This document shows, one piece after another, positions 45,701 to 53,157 of a stretch of DNA of 64,000 bases (the stretch's first letter is position 1; each line of letters starts with the position of its first letter). Source of the DNA: Microcoleus sp. FACHB-1515 (GTDB taxonomy: Bacteria > Cyanobacteriota > Cyanobacteriia > Elainellales > Elainellaceae); the NCBI RefSeq assembly GCF_014696105.1, contig NZ_JACJPO010000066.1, positions 331,802 to 395,801 on the forward strand, read 5' to 3'. The position numbers and the translations under genes are program-made. Below the pieces are notes generated by a model that did no database searches, was not told where the DNA came from, and saw only the letters and a program-made list of their open reading frames with translations.

Positions 45701-48493
45701 GCTTTGCGATCGATTACCTATCGGACGCTGAGCGACACGCCGATCGAAACCGCACGGGCGATCGAAATTGTCGTCAACGATGGCACTCGCGACAGCGCTC
45801 CTGTGACGCGCAGCCTGACGATTCGACCGACCAACGACGCGCCGATCGTGACGGCGACAGCGGGAAATACGGCTTATTCTGGCGAGGCAGTAGCGATCGA
45901 TCCCACGTTGACTATTCGCGACCCGGATAGCGCAAACTTGAGCGGCGCAACCGTGCGGATTCGCAACTATTTTCGCCTTAGTCAAGATCAGCTTAGCTTC
46001 ACGCCTCAAAACGGCATCACAGGCAGCTTTGACAGCAACACGGGCATTTTGCGATTCAGCGGTGTGGCTGCGGTCAGCGACTATCAAACCGTGCTGCGAT
46101 CGATCACCTACCGCAGCTTGACGACCTTGCCGATCGCAGGCGATCGCGCGATCGAATTTAGCGTCAGCGATGGACAGGCCAGCAGCGCGATTGCCGTCCG
46201 CACTGTGCAATTTAACCGCAGCACCTCCACTCCACAAGCTCCACAGATTACCTTGGCAAGCGCACCTTTGACCTACACGGAAAATCAAACGGGCGTGGCG
46301 ATCGATCCGGCCTTAACCTTGCGCGATGCCGATGGTTCGCCGATCGCTCGCGCCACTGTGCGGATTGTCGGCAATGTGGCGAGCGAAGATTTGCTCGAAT
46401 TTCAAAATCGAAACGGCATCACAGGCAGCTTTGATTCCACCACCGGAACACTGACCCTACGCGGTTCGGCGTCGATCGCACAGTACGAAGCCGCCTTGCG
46501 ATCGATCACCTACCTCAATCGCAGCGACAATCCGAATGCTGCCGATCGATCGATTGAACTGACGGTCAGCGACGACCGTTTCACCAGTACTCCGGTGACG
46601 CGATCGCTGCGCGTTGTTGCCGTCAACGATGCTCCGACGATTTCCCTAGCCAGCGAACCGATCGTCTTTGCGCCCAGCACGGGAGCCGCCCCAATTGCCG
46701 CAGGCGTTTTGCTCAGCGATGTCGATAGCGCGACTTTGCGCGGAGCAACCGTGACGATCGAAGGATTCACGACTCAAGATCAGCTTCGTTTCACCAGTCA
46801 AAACGGCATCACGGGCAGCTTCAATAACGGTGTGTTGACTTTGAGCGGACAAGCGACGATCGCCCAATATCAAACGGCACTCCAGTCGATCGTCTACAGC
46901 AATAGCGCTCCGAATGGGGCAACCCGAACGCTGCAAATTCAAGTTACGGACGGCACAACGCCAAGTGAAATCGTTTCGCGTCCGCTGCGAGCCGTCACCA
47001 ACAATCGATCGCCCGTTTTGGATTTGAACGGTACTCCAGCGGGAACCGGATTTTCCGCTCTGTATCGGCTGGGCAGTCCGCCTGTGCGAATCGTTTCGCC
47101 GCAGCTCAGCTTACAGGATGTGGACAGTCCGACGATCGCCTTTGCAGTAGTTGCGATCGCCAATCCGCTCGACTGGCTGGGCGAACGGCTTGATGCAGTG
47201 ACAGCGGGAACCGGAATTGCAGCCGAGTACAATTCGGCGGGCGGACGCTTAACCTTGATTGGCGTGGCGAGTCGATCGACTTATGAGCAGGTTTTACGCA
47301 GCATCACCTACCGCCATTCCAGCGATGCTGTCGATGTCACACCGCGCCAAATTGTCTTTACGGTGAATGATGGCGACTTCAGCAGCAACGTTGCTACCAG
47401 TCTGGTTTCCTTTGGCGAACGGCTGCCGCAGGGCACACCGGAAATTGATAGCCTTGTGACCACTCCTAACACGGATTCGATCGATGCGCTTGCCAGCAGC
47501 GATACCGTCACGTCCACGCTGGCACACCTCCAGCAAAACGACAGCATCAACGGCGGCGAAGGCAACGATACGCTAGTCATCACTGACGGTGGCGGCGATC
47601 TTGTCTTGGATCTGAACAGCGCTGCAAATCAGTTAAGAGGCGCGATTGCGTCGGGAACACGCATCTTCAACTTCGAGCGGTTTGACCTGCGGCAGTTTGG
47701 CGGCAGCACAACGCAAACAGGCAGCAGTAGAGACGACGTGCTGATCGGCGCGATCGGCAGCAACCGCTTCGCGGCGGGCGCAGGCAACGATGTGATCTTG
47801 GGCAATGTTGGCGATGATGTTCTCGATGGTGGCAGCGGCAGCGACACTCTGACTGGTGGTGCAGGCAACGATTTGTATCGCGTGGACAACAGCGGCGATC
47901 GCCTGATCGAAGCGGCAAATGCCGGAATCGATTCGATCGAAGCGTCAATCAGCTACAGCCTCGACAGCGACCTGGAAAACCTGACGCTGATCGAGCAAGC
48001 TGCGAGTGGAACAGGCAACGAAGCTAACAATCAGATTGTCGGCAATGCCCTCAGAAACACGATCGCCGGAGGTGCCGGACGCGACACGCTGATCGGCAAC
48101 AGCGGCAACGATCGACTGATTGGCGATGCCGGAGATGATTTGCTCAATGGCGGCGACGGACGCGATCGACTGATGGGCGGAACAGGCAGCGACACCTTTG
48201 CATTGGGCTTGAGCCGCCGCAGCCGCGATCGCCTCCTTGACTTTAATCAGGCGGCCGATACGATCGCTGTTTCGGTGGGTCGCGTCCGGGGTATGAAAAT
48301 GGGCAGCTTGTCGCGTCAGCAGTTTGCGTTCGGTCGAGCGGCGAGTGATGCGAGCGATCGCTTCATCTACAACCTAGGCAACGGGGCGCTGTTTTATGAT
48401 GCCGATGGTCTGGGTGGACGAGCAGCCGTGCAGATTGCGACGATCGCCAATCGATCGCGCCTCGCCGCCGCCGATATTGTGATCACGGCCTAA
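39704..48493 (+). CDS. giant RTX adhesin with 16 cadherin-like repeats
   Basis: A 2929-residue secreted protein, read from the ATG at 39704. Residues 5-390 hold seven ~53-residue repeats (core like AIDALGNFVVVWENF, DIVARRFNADGTPNG), perhaps a seven-bladed propeller. From about 495 to 2560 lie 16 repeats of ~130 residues, each with Y(T/S)EN, a DPDS/DVDS segment and RSITYxNxSENP, joined by VNDAPIV-type linkers; these are cadherin/Ig-like, with probable Ca2+ binding at junctions. From about 2630 follow hemolysin-type nonapeptides (GGAGNDxLxGG), with a block of NLTLIEQ and RTX turns. The C-terminus (FIYNLGNGALFYDADGLGG) is typical of type I secretion substrates. There is no N-terminal signal peptide and no HlyB/HlyD/TolC gene in the window. 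Confidence 0.93.
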   Translation: MSQFSHPATSDVRVNATLPDEQTLASSRRSIAMRSTGEAVVVWQSFGQDGDAEGIYARLLDAAGQPQGSDILVNQITGGKQQNAALAIDALGNFVVVWENFTLAAGSDIVARRFNADGTPNGDQFLINVPDDALYDQQFPNIAMSADGNFVVTWTSNNQDAIDSEEEGSLGVYARRFDPAGTPISGEIRINNTTVDDQQEASVAIAADGSFVVAWTSQGQVDGADVFLRRFRSNGTPIDGADVVVNQQTIGQQQDVSMAIAPDGSFVVAWSSTGGLVLARQFNVDGTPKANEFLVADVDNARPVPSVAIDPQGGFVITWTRTNTQGNDDIFAKRFNAAGVAQEQAFQVNATAAGNQRNAAIAIDADGDAAIVWMDVEATDVETRRFNLGDLPTTTGIPNSTQVDTAPDLTIDLKPLFADRQTPAANLTYSVMEVSNSTLFEVGAPSIGSNGILTLDFVQQIWGESNVTIRATDADGFSVETTFKVTRTASGAPPIVTPITDAISYVENASPTQLDPTLEITDADSNDLVSATVTIVNPQVGDQFSVDSALAQGLGLTVTSSSNGLTITGLATVEQYQSVLRTLAYSSSSENPIEGDRTVRLQVNDGALSSNIATWTVTVSAVNDAPAVSIATAPLTYTEGNAAVAIDPLLTVADIDNPRLDRATVTIATNFAADQDELSVDTDLAASIGLTVTNAGGVLTLSGQATIAQYQTVLRTVAYRNTSSNPTLGDRTIRIVVRDEAQAESELRDRTIQVAPVNAAPVVTLSNSPIAFTEDQAAISIASGLGITDDGSTLTGAIVEITNLAAGDLLEVAIANGSSVSQTLNNGVLTLSGTASLAEYQTILRSLTFRNSNQNPTGGDRTIRIQVRDSLARFSDAVDRTIAVTPVNDAPVVRPSGSVSYTENDLPVAIASDLQISDVDSTTISSATIRLTNVVPGEDELAFTANYGITGSSSGGTLSLSGTATIAQYEEVLRSVTYFNSSDNPDPTTRSIAFQVNDGSDISTVITRTVTVAARNDAPRLTFNSPVPTYTENAAAIAVDANLTLSDPDSTTIRSATIEITNAVSGDFLDATVPGGLQKTFANGVLTIIGDATIAQYQAMLRSITFRNSSDNPDATPRILRFTVSDGDSTSVDRTVNVAPVNDAPIVTPSIGAANFTEGGSPAIVDANLAVSDIDSLTIASATVTIRNFQAGQDVLSAIEASGITSSYSNGVLTLTGVATIAQYEAVLRSVAYSNTSSNPNTASRILEFKVNDGEADSAIRTRTVNVFAANGAPTIAISDSARTFVENNSAVAIAPNLVVSDSDSTTLTGATVTLLNVAVGDALNFTNQNGITGSFTNGVLTLTGSASIANYQAALRSITYSNSSENPDSTRRTVEFRVTDGGSSGIPASQFVQVQAVNDAPTIAGSSGAIVYQENNPGLVIDGNLRLADVDNLTLSGAIVRISSNYAAGQDVLRFTNQNGITGTFADGVLTLSGTASLADYETALRSITYSNSSENPTPSDRTIEFEISDGEFSATSRRTIRVSSTPDAPIVSVSSTPLSYSEGQDAIAVDDAIDLDDVDSPTLQSATVRIVNVAAGDALNFTAPDGFSSSFSNGTLTITGAGSIEQYETLLRSITYRNTSANPSATPRSIEFVVSDGALSSQPQTRTITLTTTNSPPVLTASAATSSYRENAAGVAIDSGLTLTDPDSSTIDRATVTIANSLAEDVLTFTNQAGITGTYSNGVLTLTGRATVAQYQAALRSITYSNASENPNSANRTIAIVVNDGSQDSNTIERTVTIVPVNDAPIVTTSTGTAVFTEDGSAVVIDSGLALADADSLTIDRATVTISNFVEGQDILSFTNSGAISSSFNAQSGVLTFSGRASIADYQAALQQVAYRNTSQNPNQRDRIITFTATDTGQATSLTATRRLTLDTLNSPPVIAPATGAITYAENAPAIAIAPNLTLTDSDSRTIDRATVRLNDFNAEDVLSFTNQNGIAGSFSNGVLTLSGTASIAQYQTALRSITYRTLSDTPIETARAIEIVVNDGTRDSAPVTRSLTIRPTNDAPIVTATAGNTAYSGEAVAIDPTLTIRDPDSANLSGATVRIRNYFRLSQDQLSFTPQNGITGSFDSNTGILRFSGVAAVSDYQTVLRSITYRSLTTLPIAGDRAIEFSVSDGQASSAIAVRTVQFNRSTSTPQAPQITLASAPLTYTENQTGVAIDPALTLRDADGSPIARATVRIVGNVASEDLLEFQNRNGITGSFDSTTGTLTLRGSASIAQYEAALRSITYLNRSDNPNAADRSIELTVSDDRFTSTPVTRSLRVVAVNDAPTISLASEPIVFAPSTGAAPIAAGVLLSDVDSATLRGATVTIEGFTTQDQLRFTSQNGITGSFNNGVLTLSGQATIAQYQTALQSIVYSNSAPNGATRTLQIQVTDGTTPSEIVSRPLRAVTNNRSPVLDLNGTPAGTGFSALYRLGSPPVRIVSPQLSLQDVDSPTIAFAVVAIANPLDWLGERLDAVTAGTGIAAEYNSAGGRLTLIGVASRSTYEQVLRSITYRHSSDAVDVTPRQIVFTVNDGDFSSNVATSLVSFGERLPQGTPEIDSLVTTPNTDSIDALASSDTVTSTLAHLQQNDSINGGEGNDTLVITDGGGDLVLDLNSAANQLRGAIASGTRIFNFERFDLRQFGGSTTQTGSSRDDVLIGAIGSNRFAAGAGNDVILGNVGDDVLDGGSGSDTLTGGAGNDLYRVDNSGDRLIEAANAGIDSIEASISYSLDSDLENLTLIEQAASGTGNEANNQIVGNALRNTIAGGAGRDTLIGNSGNDRLIGDAGDDLLNGGDGRDRLMGGTGSDTFALGLSRRSRDRLLDFNQAADTIAVSVGRVRGMKMGSLSRQQFAFGRAASDASDRFIYNLGNGALFYDADGLGGRAAVQIATIANRSRLAAADIVITA

Positions 48494-48502
48494 GCTTCAG
48501 GA

Positions 48503-48545
48503 AGTGCTGAGGCCTGAAGTAGAGTTGTGTTCAGGCCTCAGCACT
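48503..48545. terminator. perfect 16-bp hairpin between convergent genes
   Basis: AGTGCTGAGGCCTGAA (48503-48518) and TTCAGGCCTCAGCACT (48530-48545) are exact inverse copies around an 11-base loop. It lies 9 bases after the adhesin stop and 26 bases before the lptB stop, so it can end both transcripts, though no U-tract is present. Confidence 0.75.
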
Positions 48546-48571
48546 GCTAATCAAGGAATTGCAACCCGTCA

Positions 48572-49300
48572 TCACGGCTGAAAATTGTCGCCCAGATAAT
48601 ACTGCCGCACGAGCGGATTGGTGTAGAGTTCTTCGGCACTGCCAGAGGCAAGAATCTGTCCGTCGCGCATGATGTAGGCGCGATCGGTAATTGCCAGGGT
48701 TTCGCGGACATTGTGATCGGTAATCAGAATTCCGATTTGGCGATCGCGCAGGCGGGCGATGATTTCTTGAATTTCGGCAACGGCGATCGGGTCTACTCCG
48801 GCAAACGGTTCGTCCAGCAGCAGAAATTTGGGACCATCCACGCCTGAGGCTAGAGCGCGAGCTAGTTCTGTGCGCCGTCGTTCACCGCCAGAAACTTGAA
48901 TGCCCAGCGTGTTCGCAACTTTTTCCAACCGAAACTCTTTGAGAAGCTGATGCAGTCTGGCCGAATGATCGCGGCGGGGAACGCCCGTTTGCTGAAGGAC
49001 GAGCAAAATGTTGTCCTCAACGGTCAGATGCCGAAAGATGCTCGGTTCCTGAGCGAGATAGCCGATGCCGAGCCGCGCCCGTGCGTACATCGGCAGCTTT
49101 GTAATCTCGGTGTCATCGAGCCAAACGCGCCCCTGATTTGGCTTCTCCAGACCTGTGGCGATGTAAAACGTGGTGGTTTTTCCGGCTCCGTTGGGTCCTA
49201 GCAATCCGACGACTTCGCCCCACGCCACCGAAAGATTGACGCGAGTGACGATCGATCGTTTGCCGTAGGACTTATGAATATTCTCCAGAACAATCTTCAA
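48572..49300 (-). CDS. lptB: LPS export ABC transporter ATP-binding protein LptB
   Basis: About 242 residues when started at the TTG at 49300 (KIVLENIHKSYGKR), which gives the family length; an ATG at 49360 would add 20 unrelated residues. ABC ATPase motifs are present: Walker A GPNGAGKTT, signature VSGGERRR, Walker B FLLLDEPFAGVD and the His switch ILITDHNVRETL. LptB powers lifting of lipopolysaccharide from the inner membrane with LptF/LptG. It directly follows the LptA-like gene on the same strand (72 bases), as in other Gram-negative bacteria. LptF/G are not in the window. Confidence 0.92.
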   Translation of the reverse strand: MKIVLENIHKSYGKRSIVTRVNLSVAWGEVVGLLGPNGAGKTTTFYIATGLEKPNQGRVWLDDTEITKLPMYARARLGIGYLAQEPSIFRHLTVEDNILLVLQQTGVPRRDHSARLHQLLKEFRLEKVANTLGIQVSGGERRRTELARALASGVDGPKFLLLDEPFAGVDPIAVAEIQEIIARLRDRQIGILITDHNVRETLAITDRAYIMRDGQILASGSAEELYTNPLVRQYYLGDNFQP

Positions 49301-49372
49301 AACAATTTTCCAAGGGGCACGAAAAGCTGGACTCGATTTTAGCTTAGAGGTGACGCTCAAATCCAGGCAGCA

Positions 49373-49906
49373 TTAGGGCGCAGTTGGCGGACTGATCGGC
49401 GTTTTGAAGTCGGGTTTGGGGTTGTAGGTTTCTTCAGCCGGAGCCGAAGCGGTGCTAGCAGGTGTTGCAGTCGGCGCATTCGGGTCGGGAACGAGGTAGA
49501 TTGATTCGACCTGATTGCCATCCTGTGGCGTAGCAAAGAAGCGGCCTTCGTCTACCAAATAGGTAATGCGTTCACCGCGCAAACTGTTTCCCTGTTGCAG
49601 CACGTAAACATCGCCGCTGAGAATAATCCGGCGTTCGCGGCTGTAGTATTGCGCTTGGGCGGCGGTGGCCTGAAGCTGACGGGCAGGATAGAAGATTTGA
49701 ACGTTGCCGCGAGCAGTGATGACGCCCGTAACGGCGTTGGCTTCTTGGATATCCGATCGCAAGGTTAGGGGCTGATTTGATCGCGCTCCTCCGGTTGCCT
49801 GAGCATTCGCCGGATTCAGCGTGGGCGTCGCGATCGCCCCCACCAGCGAACAGGCCGTCACCAGCGTTAAAGTTCCGCGCCGCAGCAGTGAAGAGAGGGA
49901 AACCAT
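49373..49906 (-). CDS. LptA/OstA-like lipopolysaccharide transport protein
   Basis: About 177 residues from the ATG at 49906, which begins a signal peptide (MVSLSSLLRRGTLTLVTACS, processing likely after NANAQA-like PANAQA). Residues 40-130 have the LptA/OstA beta-jellyroll pattern: LTLRSDIQEANAVTGVITAR, GNVQIFYPARQLQATAAQAQ, RRIILSGDVYVLQQGNSLRG. The C-terminus is Pro/Ala/Thr rich. LptA-type proteins form the periplasmic bridge that carries lipopolysaccharide. A GTG 15 codons upstream is an alternative start. lptB is next on the strand. Confidence 0.85.
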   Translation of the reverse strand: MVSLSSLLRRGTLTLVTACSLVGAIATPTLNPANAQATGGARSNQPLTLRSDIQEANAVTGVITARGNVQIFYPARQLQATAAQAQYYSRERRIILSGDVYVLQQGNSLRGERITYLVDEGRFFATPQDGNQVESIYLVPDPNAPTATPASTASAPAEETYNPKPDFKTPISPPTAP

Positions 49907-50031
49907 AGTGGTACGAGTGAAGGACGAGGCTTGAACGAGGAATCGACGCACTAATGCTTAACTGTAACTCTAGGAGATGGAGTTTGACTAGATTCAATCG
50001 AGGGGTTAGACCAGTTGGACGAAGTTGGAGC

Positions 50032-50406
50032 TTAGATGGTTTCGAGGCGGCGGACGATCGGAGGTTGAAGTTGAGCAGCAAGTTCGGCCACGCGATCGAT
50101 CGGGGTTTGCTGAAAGGTGGCGAGCAGAGTGGAAGTTTGAGCCAGCAAATCGTCTACATCGATTTCGCCAAAGCTCGAATCGTATCGCCGCAAGCGATTT
50201 GAGCCTTCGCCCATCAAGATTGTTGCGCCGCGCAAATTGTGATTGCTCAGGTGATAGAGCGAAACGGCAACTTGCAAAATGCCCTGATAAAAGGTTTTTT
50301 CCGGCTCAAACGCTTCCATCCACAGCGCTTCGAGCGTGTCGTGACAGGCGTAATATTCACCCTGGTTAAACTCTTCAATTCCCTGCCAAAATTCCGGTGG
50401 CATCAT
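50032..50406 (-). CDS. DUF309 domain-containing protein
   Basis: A 124-residue helical protein with the DUF309 signature: FWQGIEEFNQGEYYACHDTL (the conserved E-YxxHE/D-like helix), LEALWMEAFEPEKTFYQGIL, QVAVSLYHLSNHNLRGATIL, and RLRRY. Family members are uncharacterised. The gene starts 4 bases after the DUF58 stop and precedes the LptA-like gene, so it appears to be part of one operon. Two adjacent ATGs (50406 and 50403) are possible starts. Confidence 0.88.
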   Translation of the reverse strand: MMPPEFWQGIEEFNQGEYYACHDTLEALWMEAFEPEKTFYQGILQVAVSLYHLSNHNLRGATILMGEGSNRLRRYDSSFGEIDVDDLLAQTSTLLATFQQTPIDRVAELAAQLQPPIVRRLETI

Positions 50407-50410
50407 GTGG

Positions 50411-51598
50411 CTAGCTCCGCTGAAGCTGAAGTAGAAGGGGTTCTTGGCGATCGATCACCTGCCCGTCCGTTTCAATTGCTTCCGGTCGATTGTGGCGTCC
50501 CGATACAGGATCGCTCCACAAAACCCAGCCGCTTCCGGCAGGTAGTTGATTTAGACTCGCCGGATTTGCACTCAGCCATACCAGCGGCAGATCTGGCGAT
50601 CGCTCAACCACCGTTTGGCTTCGCGAAATCGCCGCCAAGGTTTCTAAAACCGCTTGCTGACCTCGGACGCTGCCCGTTGCACCCGTCCACAAGCTCACAG
50701 GCCGCTGCTGCCTAAATGCATAGAAATAGAGTGATGCAGCAGCGATGACGGCCTGCTCAAAATCTTCCGGTTGCCAAGCGGCAGCAAGATCCAGGGCGAT
50801 CACGATCGTCTGTGTGCTGGTAAACGTTTCAAGCTCGCGCACCCGCAACTCGCCATAGCGGGCACTTGTGCGCCAGTGTACCAGCCTTGTTGGATCGCCC
50901 CAGCGATACGGGCGCAAGGTGCGCGTCACGCCTTCACTCGCTCCATGTGCGCTGATGTTGCCCTGCATTTGCATTGCCGATTCGCGTCCGGTGCGATCGA
51001 GCAGAGGACATCGCGCCAAGGGCAAAACGGTCGGGTAAACCACGAGTTTTGCCGGAAGCGAAAACATCTGCCGTGCCCAAAATAATCCCAGCGGTGCAGC
51101 CGTGCGTAGCTCAACCGATTCCCAGCGGTAAATGCCGCGCTTTTCTGGCCGCAGGCGAAACTGCCAGGAAAATTCGCTTTGAGCGGGAATGAGTTCGATC
51201 GCGCAGCGCTCCCGAAACGGTGTTGCGCCACTTGACGATTTCACCAGTTCGTCCGGAAAATTGTCGCGCACCTGAAGCAGCGATTTTGGCTGGGCAGTTG
51301 GATTGTTTAGCAATAGTTCGATCGCGCATTCTTCACCGACGCTAATCGGATCGATCGACTGTCGATGAATTTGTAAATTGCGAATCGATCGCATCGGCAA
51401 CAGCGCTCCAATTGCAACGATCGCCAGCATCACGCCGCTAATCACATACAGCCATCCGGCTAGCGTATTGGTTGCTGCGGCAAAGAAAAAAATCGACAGT
51501 CCACCCAGCAGCCAACCGCTGTAGGCCGGAGCAATGCCGTTCCGGGAACGCTGCGCGATCGAACGATCAAGCCAGCGATTGAAGCGCTGCAATGGCAT
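50411..51598 (-). CDS. DUF58 domain-containing membrane-anchored protein
   Basis: About 395 residues from the ATG at 51598; ten more in-frame codons upstream do not fit. Two closely spaced hydrophobic segments lie near residues 25-70 (WLLGGLSIFFFAAATNTLAG, LYVISGVMLAIVAIGALLPM). The conserved DUF58 core is plain: VTRTLRPYRWGDPTRLVHWR and TSARYGELRVRELE. The C-terminal part (IVIALDLAAAWQPEDFEQAV) has a von Willebrand-type A fold with a MIDAS-like aspartate. DUF58 proteins work with MoxR ATPases in many bacteria; no MoxR gene is adjacent here. Confidence 0.9.
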   Translation of the reverse strand: MPLQRFNRWLDRSIAQRSRNGIAPAYSGWLLGGLSIFFFAAATNTLAGWLYVISGVMLAIVAIGALLPMRSIRNLQIHRQSIDPISVGEECAIELLLNNPTAQPKSLLQVRDNFPDELVKSSSGATPFRERCAIELIPAQSEFSWQFRLRPEKRGIYRWESVELRTAAPLGLFWARQMFSLPAKLVVYPTVLPLARCPLLDRTGRESAMQMQGNISAHGASEGVTRTLRPYRWGDPTRLVHWRTSARYGELRVRELETFTSTQTIVIALDLAAAWQPEDFEQAVIAAASLYFYAFRQQRPVSLWTGATGSVRGQQAVLETLAAISRSQTVVERSPDLPLVWLSANPASLNQLPAGSGWVLWSDPVSGRHNRPEAIETDGQVIDRQEPLLLQLQRS

Positions 51599-51905
51599 AA
51601 GTAGCTCCCCTCTAAAAACTAGATCCAACCAGAACCGCCTACGCAGCGGGCAGCTTTGGGTCTCATGGTTTCATATTAAATTGTGTCTACCTACTGAGAA
51701 TTTCTAGAAGTTAAAGTTTGAAGCGAGAATTTGTTCAACTGAATACAGCCTTTTTGCAGAGAGCCAGCTTGCTGCTGCGTCCATTCAAATTCGTCGTCCC
51801 AACTGAGCAGCTTGCTAATTTTTCCGATTCAAGGCAATCCTATCTCGCTTCCAGTCCCGTTCAAGCTCGTATCATAGCGATCGCACCCTTCACAGCATTT
51901 TTCTG
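51599..51905. other. intergenic region between divergent genes
   Basis: This 307-base stretch separates the DUF58 gene from the DUF39 gene. It is AT-rich around 51670-51720 and likely holds both promoters. A 62-residue frame at 51718-51906 runs into the DUF39 start and has no supporting features. No repeat or RNA is seen. Confidence 0.5.
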
Positions 51906-53150
51906 ATGCAGACGATCGCAGAAATTAACGAGAAAATTCAGCGGCAGCAGGCGATCGTGTGGACGGCGGAGGAACTGAAGGCGCGAGTTGCCGACTTGGG
52001 GATCGATCGAGCGGCGGCAACCGTCGATGTCATCACCACTGGAACGTTTGAGCCGATGGAGTCGTCCGGTGCAATCTTGAACTTGGGACAGACCGACCCG
52101 CCGATCAAAATTCGGCAGTGCTGGATTGATGGCGTTCCGGCCTATGCCGGATTTGGAGCGGTGGATTTGTATCTTGGTGCGACGCAGGTGGCCGAGTATG
52201 CGAGCGATTTGCCAGAACTGGAGGAGCGGGAAGCGGCAGCGCGATCGCGCAGCACTCCCGGAACGGCATCGATCATTCGGGGCGGCGGTCATGTCATTTC
52301 GGATTTGATTGGCGGCAAGTCGGTTCAGCTTCGCGCATTGGGACAGCCGACCGACTGCTATCCGCGCACCTCGTTTGAAACGACAATTACGCGCGAGACG
52401 ATCAATCAGTTTTATCTGTTTAATCCGCGCAATCTTTACCAAAACTTTATTGTTGGTGTGAATGGAGGCGATCGCCCTTTGTTCACCTACCTTGGTCCCT
52501 TGCAGCCGCGCTTGGGCAATGCCGTCTACTCGAACCCTGGTGCGATTTCACCGCTGTGGAACGATCCGGATTTGCAGCTTGTGGGCATTGGTACGCGCAT
52601 TTTTCTAGGAGGCGGCGTTGGCTACATCGCCTGGGAAGGAACGCAGCATTTCCCGCTGCAAAAGCGTTTGTCAAACCGCACCCCGATCGGCCCTGCCGCC
52701 ACCGTTGCCCTAATTGGCGACGCCAAGCAGATGAATTCGCAGTGGGTGCGCGGCTGCTATTTCAAAAGCTACGGCCCTTCACTGATGCTGGGTGTGGGCA
52801 TTCCGCTGCCAGTTCTCAATGCAGAAACGATCGCCCGCTGTGCCGTGCAAGATAGCGATCTGGTTGCTCCGGTCGTGGATTTTTCAATTCCGCGCCGTGT
52901 CCGACCTACGTTTGGATTGGTGAGCTACGCGCAACTGAAGTCTGGCCGCATTTCGATCGAAGGTAAACCCGTTCGCGTTGCACCGCTTGCCAGCATCGCG
53001 CGATCGCGGCAGGTAGCAAGCGAACTGAAGCAGTGGATCGAGGCGGGCGAATTTTTGCTGAGCGAACCCGTTGCGCCTTTGCCGATCGATCGCCAGTTTC
53101 TCGCACAAGACCGCTGGGGCGCACAAATTACGCTGGACTATGACGAATGA
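51906..53150 (+). CDS. DUF39 / homocysteine biosynthesis family protein
   Basis: The 414-residue protein matches the HcyBio/DUF39 family: VDVITTGTFEPMESSGAILN near the N-terminus, KIRQCWIDGVPAYAGFGAVD, RGGGHVISDLIGGKSVQL with a conserved Cys region (PTDCYPRTSFETTI), and IFLGGGVGYIAWEGTQH. In methanogens the archaeal homologue acts with a NIL-ferredoxin protein to make homocysteine from aspartate semialdehyde and sulfide. Here no CBS or NIL domain is attached and no ferredoxin gene adjoins. The cyanobacterial role is inferred only from the family. Confidence 0.87.
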   Translation: MQTIAEINEKIQRQQAIVWTAEELKARVADLGIDRAAATVDVITTGTFEPMESSGAILNLGQTDPPIKIRQCWIDGVPAYAGFGAVDLYLGATQVAEYASDLPELEEREAAARSRSTPGTASIIRGGGHVISDLIGGKSVQLRALGQPTDCYPRTSFETTITRETINQFYLFNPRNLYQNFIVGVNGGDRPLFTYLGPLQPRLGNAVYSNPGAISPLWNDPDLQLVGIGTRIFLGGGVGYIAWEGTQHFPLQKRLSNRTPIGPAATVALIGDAKQMNSQWVRGCYFKSYGPSLMLGVGIPLPVLNAETIARCAVQDSDLVAPVVDFSIPRRVRPTFGLVSYAQLKSGRISIEGKPVRVAPLASIARSRQVASELKQWIEAGEFLLSEPVAPLPIDRQFLAQDRWGAQITLDYDE

Positions 53151-53157
53151 GCAGGCG

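Noticed and set aside
41048..47948. Many long antisense frames (up to about 220 residues) inside the adhesin gene
   Set aside because: They repeat in register with the ~390-bp adhesin repeats and arise from its biased codons; none has a start site or family match.
51718..51906. 62-residue frame before the DUF39 gene
   Set aside because: No start signal; its end overlaps the true ATG region and composition is random.
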